Shown here piece by piece: positions 23,561-31,733 of a DNA stretch of 64,000 bases. The number at the start of each line of letters is the position of its first letter. The stretch's first letter is position 1. Origin of the DNA: Ideonella dechloratans (lineage in GTDB: Bacteria > Pseudomonadota > Gammaproteobacteria > Burkholderiales > Burkholderiaceae_C). The stretch covers positions 62,001 through 126,000 of the forward strand of contig NZ_CP088082.1 of NCBI RefSeq assembly GCF_021049305.1, written 5' to 3'. The translations under genes and the position numbers were made by a program. The notes beneath the pieces are model-generated. The model was not told the origin of the DNA. It saw only the letters and a list, made by a program, of their open reading frames with translations, and did not search any database.

Positions 23561-24541
23561 TCAGCCTGTCACGGCCTGGCGGGTCTTCCACAGCGACACC
23601 AGCACGCCGCCGGCGATCAGCCCGAAAGTCACGCTCAGCGAGAGCGTTGCCGGGATCTTGCCGATCAGGCCGACCAGGAAGATCTTGCCGCCGATGAACA
23701 CCAGCACCAGGGCCAGCGCGTACTTGAGGTACTTGAAGCGGTGGATCATGGCCGCCAGCGCGAAGTACAGCGCCCGCAGGCCCAGGATGGCGAAGATGTT
23801 GCTGGTGTAGACGATGAAGGGGTCGGTGGTGATGGCGAAGATGGCCGGCACCGAATCGACCGCGAACACCAGGTCCACGCACTCCACCAGCACCAGGGCC
23901 AGCAGCAGCGGCGTGGCAAAGCGCTCGACCCGACCGGTGGCCGCGTCGCGTTCGCGCACCCAGAAGGCGTTGCCGCGCAGGCCGTCGGTCACCCGCATGT
24001 GCCGCTTCAGGAACTTCAGCACCGGGTTGTTGGCGATGTCGGGCGTGTGGTCGGCGATGAACCACATCTTCACGCCGGTGATGAGCAGGAAGGCGCCGAA
24101 CAGGTAGAGCACCCAGCTGAACTGGCTGACCAGCGTGGCACCCAGGCCGATCATCAGGGCCCGCAGCACGATCACCCCCAGGATGCCCCAGAACAGCACG
24201 CGGTGCTGGTACTGCCGCGGGATGGCGAAGAAGGTGAAGATCAGCGCGATGACGAAGACGTTGTCCATGGACAGCGACTTCTCGATCATGAAGCCGGTGT
24301 AGTAGTCCATGCCACTCTGCGCACCCAGGTACCACCAGACCCAGGCGCCGAACAGCAGCGCCACGCTGATGTAACCGGCCGACAGCAAAAGGCTCTCGCG
24401 CACGCCGATCTCGCGGTCGTCCTGGTGCAGCACGCCCAGGTCGAAGGCCAGCAGGGCGATGACGATGGCGATGAAGAGCAGCCAGATCCAGGCCGGCTTG
24501 CCCATGAAGTCTGTGGTGAGGAGGGGGAGCAGGAGGTCCAT
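23561..24541 (-). CDS. TerC-family membrane protein (Alx-like)
   Basis: A 326-residue protein with about eight transmembrane segments and the TerC signatures: SLSMDNVFVIALIF (about 88-101) and the later VFAVDSVPAIFAIT, each carrying an intramembrane Asp. Members (TerC, Alx, MeeF) are linked to tellurite resistance or manganese export. The ATG at 24541 is chosen because an upstream in-frame ATG at 24631 adds a His-rich unconserved leader. I looked for the manganese yybP-ykoY riboswitch common before Alx genes and did not see it. Divergent from an NhaR-like regulator, with 136 bases between. Confidence 0.92.
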   Translation of the reverse strand: MDLLLPLLTTDFMGKPAWIWLLFIAIVIALLAFDLGVLHQDDREIGVRESLLLSAGYISVALLFGAWVWWYLGAQSGMDYYTGFMIEKSLSMDNVFVIALIFTFFAIPRQYQHRVLFWGILGVIVLRALMIGLGATLVSQFSWVLYLFGAFLLITGVKMWFIADHTPDIANNPVLKFLKRHMRVTDGLRGNAFWVRERDAATGRVERFATPLLLALVLVECVDLVFAVDSVPAIFAITTDPFIVYTSNIFAILGLRALYFALAAMIHRFKYLKYALALVLVFIGGKIFLVGLIGKIPATLSLSVTFGLIAGGVLVSLWKTRQAVTG

Positions 24542-24677
24542 GTGGGGCTCTCGGGAATGGCTGTGGTGGTGGAACCGACGTGGCTCAGTGTGCGCAGAGA
24601 CGGGGTGCGGACAAATCAGCGTTTTGCGCAACTAAGATTCGGATTTCCCGCACTGAACTTCCGCCAGCGAGGACCGC

Positions 24678-25580
24678 ATGCTGAACTACCGCCATCTGCA
24701 CTACTTCTGGGTGGTCACCAAGGAGGGCGGCTTTGCCCGGGCCGCCGATCGCCTGGGCATGGCGGTGCAGACCATCAGCGCCCAGGTGCGTGAGCTGGAG
24801 AAGGCGCTGGGCCACCAGCTGCTCAAGCCCGCCGGGCGCGGCGTGGCGCTCACCGAGGCGGGCCAGGCCGCCTTCGCCCGGGCCGAGGAGATCTTCCAGA
24901 TCGGCCAGATCATTCCCGACGAGGTGCGGCAGGCCGCCAGCGGCCCCGTGGTGCGCCTGGCGGTGGGCTTTTCGGACGGCATCTCCAAGCTGGCCGCCCA
25001 TGCCCTGCTGGCGCCGGTGCTGGCCACCCCGAACCTGCGCCTGGTCTGCCACGACGGCGAGTTCGAGCAGTTGCTGGGCGAGCTGGCGCTGCACCACCTG
25101 GATCTGGTGCTGGCGGGCCAGGCGGCGCCGCGCAACCCCAACCTGCGCCTGGCGAGCGAACGCCTGGTGAATGCACCGGTGGACTGGTACGGCCCGGCCC
25201 CTCTGGTCGGCAAGGCCCGACGCGACCGCTTCCCCGACTGCCTGAACGAGTTGCCCGTGCTGTTGCCCACCGGCCATTCGGCCCTGCGGGTGACGCTGGA
25301 CCATTGGTTCGAGGCGCAGGGCCTGCGGCCGCACATCGTCGGCGAGTTCGAGGACAGCGCGCTGCTGGCGGTGTTCGCCGCGCGCGGGTTGGGGGTGTTC
25401 CCGGTCAGCCGGCTGGGCGCGGACGACATGGGCCTGCTGCGCGGCCTGCGCCTGCTGGGCAGCAGCGAGGGCGTGCAGGAGGAGATCCACGCCATCGTGT
25501 CCCGCCGCGGGCGCCACCATCCGCTGGTGCAGCAGGTGATGGACGCCGCGCAGGCCCGCGCGGGCGGGTCAGGCGGCTGA
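24678..25580 (+). CDS. nhaR: LysR-type transcriptional regulator, NhaR-like
   Basis: A 300-residue protein. The N-terminal winged helix-turn-helix begins MLNYRHLHYFWVVTKEGGFA, with recognition helix around AVQTISAQVRELEKALGHQL, the distinctive NhaR variant of LysR. A substrate-binding-like effector domain follows from residue 90. In E. coli NhaR responds to sodium and controls nhaA; here no antiporter is adjacent. Instead it diverges from the TerC-family gene, which is its most likely target (inference). It is convergent with a TerB-like gene 24 bases away. Confidence 0.88.
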   Translation: MLNYRHLHYFWVVTKEGGFARAADRLGMAVQTISAQVRELEKALGHQLLKPAGRGVALTEAGQAAFARAEEIFQIGQIIPDEVRQAASGPVVRLAVGFSDGISKLAAHALLAPVLATPNLRLVCHDGEFEQLLGELALHHLDLVLAGQAAPRNPNLRLASERLVNAPVDWYGPAPLVGKARRDRFPDCLNELPVLLPTGHSALRVTLDHWFEAQGLRPHIVGEFEDSALLAVFAARGLGVFPVSRLGADDMGLLRGLRLLGSSEGVQEEIHAIVSRRGRHHPLVQQVMDAAQARAGGSGG

Positions 25581-25603
25581 TCCGCTGCCCGCGCCGGTGC
25601 GGC

Positions 25604-26038
25604 TCAGGCCGACTGCCAGGGCGTCGCCGCGCCGGGGCTGGCCAGGGCCGTCCCCGGAATGCGCCACAGCCGGTGCGCGGCCGACAGCACCTGGGCCTCG
25701 GCCTCGGCCAGGTGGCGGTCGGCCTGGGCCAGATCGCGGGCCAGCTGCATCACCTTGGTCTGCAGCAGGGGGTCGTCCACCTCGGACAGCAGCGAGGCCA
25801 GCGTGGCGTCGTCCACGTGGCACATCAGCGCGCCGCTGCCATAGGCGCTGGCCAGCAGGTCGTCGCACAGGGTGTGCATCACCTGCGCGAAGCGGCCGGG
25901 GGCCAGCCCGAGGGCCTCCTCCACCTGCAGGCGCTGCAGGGTCTCGATCTCCGAGCGGCAGACGTGGCCGTCGGAGATCAGCACCAGCGCGAGGAGGCGC
26001 GCGCCGGCTTCGGGGCTGTTGCAGGGATAGCTGCGCAT
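25604..26038 (-). CDS. TerB-like all-helical protein
   Basis: A 144-residue cytoplasmic protein. Residues about 10-115 resemble the TerB fold: ARLLALVLISDGHVCRSEIETL, then a helix-rich stretch ending LAQADRHLAEAEAQVLSAAH. These proteins occur with tellurite/stress genes and often contain paired acidic metal-binding residues, seen here as SDGH and CRSEIE. The start at 26038 has AAAGGA eight bases upstream; a longer frame exists but has no ribosome site. It sits beside the NhaR-like regulator and one gene away from terC, suggesting a small stress-related cluster. Function is inferred only. Confidence 0.68.
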   Translation of the reverse strand: MRSYPCNSPEAGARLLALVLISDGHVCRSEIETLQRLQVEEALGLAPGRFAQVMHTLCDDLLASAYGSGALMCHVDDATLASLLSEVDDPLLQTKVMQLARDLAQADRHLAEAEAQVLSAAHRLWRIPGTALASPGAATPWQSA

Positions 26039-26223
26039 GAGCGGGGTCCTTTCTGGTCCATTCCGATGGGTGGGGCGTCGACCATGGGCGACGAGCCGCA
26101 CTGTGCCCCAGAAGGTCCCGGAGATGTTCCTGTTTTTCCGAAGTAAATGTTCTCAAAACACTGCTTTTTCCGGATCCCGAAAGCGCCGACAGTGTGGCCA
26201 CCCGTCACTCACTGGAGACCCCG

Positions 26224-26562
26224 ATGCAAGTGCTCTTCAAACCCCGCCATCCGGGCGCGGCCGAACTGCGCGAACTGACCGAGCGGCGCGTGCGCTTCGT
26301 GCTGCGTCGCCTGGGCGCGCGCGTGCCCCGCGCCGAGGTGCAGATGTGGGACGAGAACGGCCCCCGCGGTGGCGTCGACAAGCGCTGCCAGGTGGCCTTG
26401 CATGCCGAGGGTGCCGGCGCCGTGGTCGTCACGTCCGTGGCGAGCGACTGGCGCGCGGCCCTCAACGATGCGCTGGCGCGCGCCGCGCGCTTCCTGCTGC
26501 GCCAGTGGCGCCGCGGCACCGACACCCGTCGCATGCGCCAGCGCCTGCCCGAACCGGCTTGA
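26224..26562 (+). CDS. HPF/RaiA-type ribosome-associated protein (short form)
   Basis: A 112-residue protein matching the ribosome hibernation-promoting factor fold: MQVLFKPRHPGAAELRELTE, central beta strands with RCQVALHAEGAG, and a final basic helix LARAARFLLRQWRR. Long-form HPF has an extra C-terminal dimerisation domain, which is absent here. The start at 26224 follows GGAG. Such proteins occupy the mRNA/tRNA channel of idle 30S subunits. It lies 32 bases upstream of a yccA-like gene, so the two are probably co-transcribed. Sequence similarity to the core family is moderate. Confidence 0.75.
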   Translation: MQVLFKPRHPGAAELRELTERRVRFVLRRLGARVPRAEVQMWDENGPRGGVDKRCQVALHAEGAGAVVVTSVASDWRAALNDALARAARFLLRQWRRGTDTRRMRQRLPEPA

Positions 26563-26594
26563 AACCCGACTGAAACCCCACCGAGGATCCCATC

Positions 26595-27296
26595 ATGAAC
26601 CCCCTGTCTTCCAACGCTTCGACCGCCCGTTCCGCACCGGCCGTGGCGGTGCCCCTGCGCGGCGTGCGCAGTGCCAGCGCCGACCGCGTGCTGCGCAACA
26701 CCTACGCCCTGCTGGCCATGACCCTGCTGTTCAGCGCCGCCGTGGCCGCGGCCGGCGTCGTCTGGCAGCTGCCGGCGCCTGGGCTTCTGCTGACGCTGGT
26801 CGGCTACCTCGGCCTGCTGTTCGGCATCCACCGGCTGCAGAACAGCGGCTGGGCGCTGCCCATGGTCTTCGCCCTGACCGGCTTCATGGGCTACACGCTG
26901 GGCCCCGTGCTGGCCCGCACGCTGTCCCTGCCGGGCGGTGCGCAGGTGGTGACGCTGGCCCTGGCGGCCACGGGCGTCACCTTCCTGGCCCTGTCCGCCT
27001 GGGTGCTCACGACCCGGCGCGACTTCAGCTTCATGGGCGGCTTCCTGTTCGCCGGCATGGTCATCGCACTGCTCGCCGGCCTGGGCGCGGTCTTCCTGCA
27101 GATGCCGGCCCTGGGCCTGGCGGTGTCGGCCATGGTGGCGCTGCTGTCGGCCGGCATGATCCTGTTCGAGACCAGCCGCATCGTGAACGGCGGCGAGACC
27201 AACTATGTGCTGGCCACCGTCAGCCTCTATGTCTCGCTCTTCAATCTGTTCACCAGCCTGCTGAGCCTGTTCGGCCTCGGCGGCAGCGACGAGTGA
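26595..27296 (+). CDS. Bax inhibitor-1 / YccA-family membrane protein
   Basis: A 233-residue inner-membrane protein with seven hydrophobic segments. The BI-1/YccA fingerprint is present: RNTYALLAMTLLFSA near 35-50 and the C-terminal FETSRIVNGGETNYVLATVSLYVS containing the conserved acidic residue. E. coli YccA modulates the FtsH protease and YbhL is a relative; family members conduct calcium or protons. It follows the HPF-like gene and ends in a terminator. Its placement with a ribosome-hibernation gene points to a general stress role (inference). Confidence 0.92.
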   Translation: MNPLSSNASTARSAPAVAVPLRGVRSASADRVLRNTYALLAMTLLFSAAVAAAGVVWQLPAPGLLLTLVGYLGLLFGIHRLQNSGWALPMVFALTGFMGYTLGPVLARTLSLPGGAQVVTLALAATGVTFLALSAWVLTTRRDFSFMGGFLFAGMVIALLAGLGAVFLQMPALGLAVSAMVALLSAGMILFETSRIVNGGETNYVLATVSLYVSLFNLFTSLLSLFGLGGSDE

Positions 27297-27318
27297 GGGC
27301 CTGAGCCCGGCGAGACAC

Positions 27319-27357
27319 GCCCGCCCCGCGCCGACCGCGTGGGCGGGCTTCTCTTTT
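27319..27357 (+). terminator. Terminator after the yccA-like gene
   Basis: GCCCGCCC (27319-27326) pairs with GGGCGGGC (27341-27348), followed by TTCTCTTTT. An 8-bp GC stem and a U-rich tail fit a rho-independent terminator on the + strand, just before the convergent nitronate monooxygenase gene. Confidence 0.82.
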
Positions 27358-27362
27358 GCGGG

Positions 27363-28346
27363 TCAGGCGCCGAAGCGCGCGGCGCGCCGGGCGATGTTCT
27401 CGCGGGCCTCGCGGTACTCGGCCTTGAGCTGGTCCACCAGCTCGGCCACGCTGGGCACGCTGTCGATGGAGCCCACGCCTTGGCCGGCGCCCCAGATGTC
27501 GCGCCAGGCCTTGGCCGCGCTGTTGCCGCCCGAGCCGAAATCCATCTTGCTCTTGTCGGCGCTGGGCAGGTTGTCCGGGTCCATGCCGGCGGCGGCGATG
27601 CTGGGCTTGAGGTAGTTGCCCGGCACCCCGGTGAAGAGGGACGAATAGACGATGTCCTCGGCGCGGGTGTCCACCAGCATCTGCTTGTAGGCGTCGACCG
27701 CATTGGCCTCCTGCGTCGCGATGAAGCGGGTGCCCATGTAGGCGAAGTCGGCACCCAGGGCCTGGGCCGCCAGGATGGACTGGCCGTTGGCGATGGCGCC
27801 GGCCAGGGCGATGGGGCCCTTGAAGATGCGGCGGATCTCGGGCAGCAGGGCGAAGGGGCTCAGCGTGCCGGCATGGCCGCCCGCGCCCGCGCAGACCAGG
27901 ATCAGACCGTCCACACCGGCCTCGATGGCCTTCTCGGCATGGCGGATGGTGGTCACGTCGTGGAAGACCACGCCGCCGTAGCTGTGCGCCGCGGCCACCA
28001 GCTCGGCCGACACCTGCAGGCTGGTGATGATGATGGGCACCTGGTGCTTGACGCAGGTCTCCATGTCGCGCATCAGACGGTCGTTGCTGCGGTGGCAGAT
28101 CTGGTTGACGGCAAAGGGTGCGGCCGGGCGCTCGGGGTGGGCCGCGTCATGGGTGGCCAGCTCGGCCTTGAGCTGGGTCAGCCACTCGTCCAACAGCTCG
28201 GCCGGGCGGGCGTTGAGCGCCGGGAAGGAGCCGACGATGCCGGCCTTGCACTCGGCCGCCACCAGGCGCGGGTTCGAGACGATGAACATCGGCGAGGCGA
28301 TGACGGGCAGGCTGAGCCGGGATTGCACGCTGTCGAGCCAGGACAT
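27363..28346 (-). CDS. Nitronate monooxygenase / 2-nitropropane dioxygenase-type flavoprotein
   Basis: A 327-residue FMN-dependent TIM-barrel enzyme. Visible motifs are LPVIASPMFIVSNP at the N-terminus, FHDVTTIRHAEKAIEAGVDGLILVCAGAGGHAG with the conserved His of class I nitronate monooxygenases (His in GGHAG), and GADFAYMGTRFIAT for FMN phosphate binding. It oxidises nitronates or related carbanions, though many relatives have unknown substrates. It is divergent from a TetR regulator, with an inverted repeat between, suggesting control by that regulator. Leftmost gene of a single-gene unit. Confidence 0.9.
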   Translation of the reverse strand: MSWLDSVQSRLSLPVIASPMFIVSNPRLVAAECKAGIVGSFPALNARPAELLDEWLTQLKAELATHDAAHPERPAAPFAVNQICHRSNDRLMRDMETCVKHQVPIIITSLQVSAELVAAAHSYGGVVFHDVTTIRHAEKAIEAGVDGLILVCAGAGGHAGTLSPFALLPEIRRIFKGPIALAGAIANGQSILAAQALGADFAYMGTRFIATQEANAVDAYKQMLVDTRAEDIVYSSLFTGVPGNYLKPSIAAAGMDPDNLPSADKSKMDFGSGGNSAAKAWRDIWGAGQGVGSIDSVPSVAELVDQLKAEYREARENIARRAARFGA

Positions 28347-28365
28347 GGACGGTCTCCTTCGGATG

Positions 28366-28417
28366 CCACGCTTGCGTGGTTAACACTGTTATTGATGCGA
28401 TGAGTTTACAGCGTTAA
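28366..28417. promoter_or_regulatory. Candidate TetR operator between the nitronate monooxygenase and tetR genes
   Basis: An inverted repeat, TTAACACTGT (28380-28389) and ACAGCGTTAA (28408-28417), pairs at 9 of 10 positions across an 18-base spacer. Directly beside it CCACGC-TT-GCGTGG (28366-28379) is a 6-bp hairpin. The repeat ends 13 bases before the tetR start, a usual place for autoregulation. Confidence 0.6.
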
Positions 28418-28430
28418 GTAAGATGGCGCC

Positions 28431-29054
28431 ATGCCCCCGTCCTTGTCATCCGAACAGGTCCTGGAAGCCCGCGCGCGCATCCGCGCCGTGGCCGAGCAGC
28501 AGTTTGCCGAGCGCGGCATCGAACAGACCTCGATGCGCAGCATCGCCCAGGCCCTGGGCTGGACGGCCACCGCGCTGTACCGCTACTACGACAGCAAGGA
28601 GGCCCTGCTGGCCGCCACCCGTGCCGCCGCGCTGGACCGCTTGTCCGCCGCGCTGGAAGCGGCCCAGCAGGGCCCGGGCGATGTGTGGGACCGCTCGCGC
28701 GCGGTGGGTCAGGCCTATGTGGACTTCGCCTTCGCCGAGCCGGCCGCCTACGGCCTGATCTTTGCCTACACCCAGCCGCAGGAGGACGCCTACCCCGATC
28801 TGGCTGCGGCCAATGCGCGCTCGCGCCGCACCATGGTGGCCTATGTGGAGGACCTGGTGCGGGCCGGTCAGCTGGAGGGCGACCCCGACCTGCTGGGCCA
28901 TGTGTACTGGGCCGCCATGCACGGCGCGGTGGTGCTGCAGATGTCGGGCAAGCTGGCGGCCGACGGGCCGGGCTTCGACGCCATCCGGCGCGAGGGGGCC
29001 CGGCTGATCACCAAAGGGGCCCAGCCGGCCAGCACGCGGGGGCGCCGCTGCTGA
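28431..29054 (+). CDS. TetR-family transcriptional regulator
   Basis: A 207-residue repressor-type protein. The N-terminal TetR helix-turn-helix spans about 15-60 (FAERGIEQTSMRSIAQALG, then TATALYRYYDSKEALL). The C-terminal ligand domain contains AEPAAYGLIFAYTQPQ, as in TetR_C_33-like members. It diverges from the nitronate monooxygenase gene with a palindrome between, so it probably controls that enzyme and itself. The effector is unknown. Confidence 0.92.
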   Translation: MPPSLSSEQVLEARARIRAVAEQQFAERGIEQTSMRSIAQALGWTATALYRYYDSKEALLAATRAAALDRLSAALEAAQQGPGDVWDRSRAVGQAYVDFAFAEPAAYGLIFAYTQPQEDAYPDLAAANARSRRTMVAYVEDLVRAGQLEGDPDLLGHVYWAAMHGAVVLQMSGKLAADGPGFDAIRREGARLITKGAQPASTRGRRC

Positions 29055-29075
29055 AGATGGGCCCCGCCGGATCGG

Positions 29076-29444
29076 TCACTGGCCGATCTGGTGGCTGATC
29101 TTGTTTTCCTGCTGGTTCAGGGTCTTCTTTTCCTGCTTCGTGATGTGGCCGTGGTCCTGGCTGGCCATGTCACGTTCCTCCTGCCGCACCTGCCGGTCCT
29201 CCTTGTGCAGCTTGGCGGCCTGGGCATGGGTGAGCTTGCCATCGGCCACTTCTTCGTGGATGCGCTTGTCCTGATGGTTCAGGCGCTGGTTCACCTCGGC
29301 GCGGTAGGGGTGGCCCTTCTTCCAGGTGCCGGCCTTGGATGCTCCGGAGGCCGCCGGGGCGGGGGCGGCCGGTTGCGCGAAGGTGGACAAGGTGCAGACA
29401 CCCATCAGGCTGGCCGCGACGAGGGGGAGCAGAGAACGGTTCAT
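29076..29444 (-). CDS. Small secreted basic protein with repeated Asn/Gln-x-Gln-x-x-Lys-Ile motif
   Basis: A 122-residue protein. Signal peptide 1-23 (TFA|QPA), then a Pro/Ala segment, then a very hydrophilic helical region of about 80 residues rich in Lys, His, Gln and Glu. Two similar segments, LNHQDKRIHEEV and LNQQENKISHQI, bracket a middle DRQVRQEERDMASQD. This looks like an internal repeat of a charged helix. No enzyme signature or known family recognised. Convergent with tetR (21 bases) and divergent from a small lipoprotein gene. Probably periplasmic; function unknown. Confidence 0.7.
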   Translation of the reverse strand: MNRSLLPLVAASLMGVCTLSTFAQPAAPAPAASGASKAGTWKKGHPYRAEVNQRLNHQDKRIHEEVADGKLTHAQAAKLHKEDRQVRQEERDMASQDHGHITKQEKKTLNQQENKISHQIGQ

Positions 29445-29641
29445 GGTGGACTCGCTGAATGGATCAAGGGTATTGACGCTGTGGGCGTCAGGTCATCGGT
29501 GGCCAACCTTGATCATTCAACGGGACCCGATGGCGGCCGTTGACGCTTTTGCCGCCCTTGCCTTGCGCCAAGCTGAGCATCGCACCAGGCCGAACGCGGT
29601 CCTGGTTTAGCATGCCAGCCCACATGACATGGGAGATCGGC

Positions 29642-29848
29642 ATGCGTACAGCAATGGCATGGGCGGTGACGGGCGCGCTGGCTTTGAGCGGCTGCGGGGC
29701 CGACGTGTCCGGCGCGGCGGCCACCACCGCAGCCATGGAGGCCCAGGCGGCCAGCCAGGCCCAGGCGCAGCAGGTTCAGATCCAGAAGGACCTGAACGCG
29801 GCGATGCAAGCCGGGCAGCAGGCCACGGCCTCGGCCGCCGAGCAGTGA
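29642..29848 (+). CDS. Small lipoprotein, Ala/Gln-rich
   Basis: A 68-residue protein. Residues 1-18 are a lipoprotein signal (LALSGC lipobox). The mature part is about 50 residues of Ala and Gln, AAMEAQAASQAQAQQVQIQ, likely a helix or coiled coil. The start at 29642 has GGGAG a few bases upstream; an in-frame ATG at 29627 is possible. Resembles the small Lpp-like or entericidin-like lipoproteins only in general layout. Function unknown. Confidence 0.6.
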   Translation: MRTAMAWAVTGALALSGCGADVSGAAATTAAMEAQAASQAQAQQVQIQKDLNAAMQAGQQATASAAEQ

Positions 29849-29860
29849 GTCAGGCCGGCG

Positions 29861-30628
29861 TCACTTGGCCGCCATGCGGATCGCGCCGTCCAGGCGGATC
29901 ACCTCGCCGTTGAGGTAGGTGTTGTCGATGATGTGGGCCACCAGGCGGGCGTACTCGTCGGGCTCGCCCATGCGCGGGGGGAAGGGCACCATCTTGCCCA
30001 GCGCGTCCTGCACCTCGGTGGGCATGCCCTTCATCATTGGCGTGCCCATGATGCCCGGGGCGATGGTCATCACGCGGATGCCGTAGCGCGCCAGTTCGCG
30101 GGCCACCGGCAGCGTCAGCGCCACCACGCCGCCCTTGGACGCGGCATAGCCCGCCTGTCCGATCTGACCATCGAAGGCCGCCACCGAGGCGGTGTTGACG
30201 ATCACGCCGCGCTCGCCGTTCGCGTCGGGCTGGCCCTTGGCCATGGCATCGGCCGCCAGGCGCAGCATGTTGAAGGTGCCGATCAGGTTGATCTGCACCG
30301 TGCGGGCAAAACTCTCCAGCTTGTGCGGCCCCTCGCGGCCGACCACCTTCTCGGCCGGCGCCACGCCGGCGCAGTTGATCAGGCCGTTGAGCTGGCCGAA
30401 GGCCGAGAGCGCCGTGTCCACCGCCGCCTGGGCGCTGGCGGCGTCGGACACATCGGCCTGCACGAAGCGGGTGTTGGCGCCCAGGGCCTCGGCCTGGGCC
30501 TGGCCGGCGGCGGCGTTCATGTCCACCAGCACCACGCGGGCGCCCTGGTCCACCAGGCGCTGTGCGGTGGCCACGCCCAGGCCGGAGCCGGCGCCGGTGA
30601 CGATGAAAACATGGTTGGCGATCTGCAT
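29861..30628 (-). CDS. SDR-family 3-hydroxyacyl-CoA dehydrogenase-like enzyme
   Basis: A 255-residue short-chain dehydrogenase. Cofactor motif TGAGSGLG 11-18, with Asp36 (LVDMN) favouring NAD+, NCAG near 85-88, and catalytic Ser148, Tyr161 and Lys165 (YAASK). The [12 protein letters not shown] and [15 protein letters not shown] regions match the type 10 17-beta-HSD/2-methyl-3-hydroxyacyl-CoA dehydrogenase group. It should oxidise 3-hydroxyacyl-CoA in fatty-acid or branched-chain breakdown. AAGGAG lies six bases before the ATG at 30628. It is downstream of an AraC regulator gene on the same strand, 74 bases away. Confidence 0.9.
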   Translation of the reverse strand: MQIANHVFIVTGAGSGLGVATAQRLVDQGARVVLVDMNAAAGQAQAEALGANTRFVQADVSDAASAQAAVDTALSAFGQLNGLINCAGVAPAEKVVGREGPHKLESFARTVQINLIGTFNMLRLAADAMAKGQPDANGERGVIVNTASVAAFDGQIGQAGYAASKGGVVALTLPVARELARYGIRVMTIAPGIMGTPMMKGMPTEVQDALGKMVPFPPRMGEPDEYARLVAHIIDNTYLNGEVIRLDGAIRMAAK

Positions 30629-30702
30629 GTCTGTCTCCTTCTTGTGGATGGGCGCGGCCACCGGTGCGGGTGGCCGGTCGCCGCGTACAACGCGGCAGGC
30701 TA

Positions 30703-31638
30703 TCACGCGCCGGCGTCGACGGCCGTCGGGTCCCGGGCGTAGCGCCCCGGGGGCAGGCCCACATGGCGGGTGAAAGCCACGCCGAAGGCACTGACCGAGC
30801 GGTAGCCCACCTGTTCGGCAACCTCGGCCATCGGCAGCGTCTGCTGCCGCAGCAGCTGCTTGGCCCGGGCCATGCGCCAGCTCTGCAGATAGGCCATGGG
30901 CGGCTGGCCCACGGCCCGGCTGAAGCGCTCGAAGAAGGCCGAGCGCGACAGGGCGGCCTCCCGCGCCAGCCGGGCCACCGTCCAGGGGGCCTGCGGTGCC
31001 TCGTGCAGACGGCGCAGGGCCCGCGCCAGTGGCGGGTCGGCCAGGGCGCGCACCAGCCCGGGCGCACTGGCCTCGCGCTGGCCTGCGGCGCGCAAGGCCT
31101 CGATCAGCAGCACCTCCAGCAACCGGGCCAGCACGATCTCGCGGGCCGGGCGCTCGGCGCGCGACTCCTCGCCCACCAGCTGCATCAGCGTGGCCAGGCG
31201 GGGCTCGCCCCGCACATGGATCCACCGCGGCAGCAACGACACCAGCAGGGCCGCGTCGGGTGAGGCGAACACGCAATGCCCGACCAACAGACAGGTGTCC
31301 ACCGGACGGGACGGGTCGCCCACCCGGGCGCCGCCCGCCATGGCCTGGATCGGGGTGTCGACGGGCTCGTCCCCGCGCGGGGGTGGGCGGTCCAGGCTGG
31401 CGGTGGCAAAGCTGTGCGCCGCGGGGATCAGCACGAAGTCCCCGGCCCGCAGGACCAGGGTGTCCCCTCCGGACGGGCTGTCGATGTGCAGCTGGCAGCC
31501 CCCCTCCAGCACGGCGAGATAGAAGGGCTGGCCGAGCTCGGTCCGGCGCACCGCCCAGGGGGTGGAGGCCAGGACCCTCTTGGCAAACGGCGCCTGTGGC
31601 TGGAGCAGGGCCACGACTTCGGCCAGGGGATCGGTCAT
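30703..31638 (-). CDS. AraC-family regulator with N-terminal cupin
   Basis: A 311-residue protein. Residues about 8-185 form an AraC-type cupin domain ([20 protein letters not shown]), and 205-305 carry two helix-turn-helix units ([21 protein letters not shown] and [22 protein letters not shown]). This class commonly controls a divergently transcribed short-chain dehydrogenase, which is what lies upstream here. A palindrome in the shared promoter region is the likely binding site. Effector unknown. Confidence 0.93.
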   Translation of the reverse strand: MTDPLAEVVALLQPQAPFAKRVLASTPWAVRRTELGQPFYLAVLEGGCQLHIDSPSGGDTLVLRAGDFVLIPAAHSFATASLDRPPPRGDEPVDTPIQAMAGGARVGDPSRPVDTCLLVGHCVFASPDAALLVSLLPRWIHVRGEPRLATLMQLVGEESRAERPAREIVLARLLEVLLIEALRAAGQREASAPGLVRALADPPLARALRRLHEAPQAPWTVARLAREAALSRSAFFERFSRAVGQPPMAYLQSWRMARAKQLLRQQTLPMAEVAEQVGYRSVSAFGVAFTRHVGLPPGRYARDPTAVDAGA

Positions 31639-31662
31639 TCCGGACGATGGCGACAGAAAAAT

Positions 31663-31681
31663 GGACTTTCAAGTCTAGTCC
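31663..31681. promoter_or_regulatory. Candidate operator between AraC and SDR genes
   Basis: GACTTTCAAGTC (31664-31675) is a 5-bp inverted repeat with a 2-base centre, nested in a wider GGACT...AGTCC (31663-31681). It lies between the two divergent starts, 25 bases from araC and 53 from the SDR. Confidence 0.5.
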
Positions 31682-31733
31682 GTCCGGCGTGGCCTGCCTA
31701 TCGTCAGGTCCCTCACCTTCACCGGAACTGACC

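Noticed and set aside
24542..24677. Possible manganese (yybP-ykoY) riboswitch before the TerC-family gene
   Set aside because: The 136-base leader lacks the conserved paired loops, and the region is shared with a divergent promoter.
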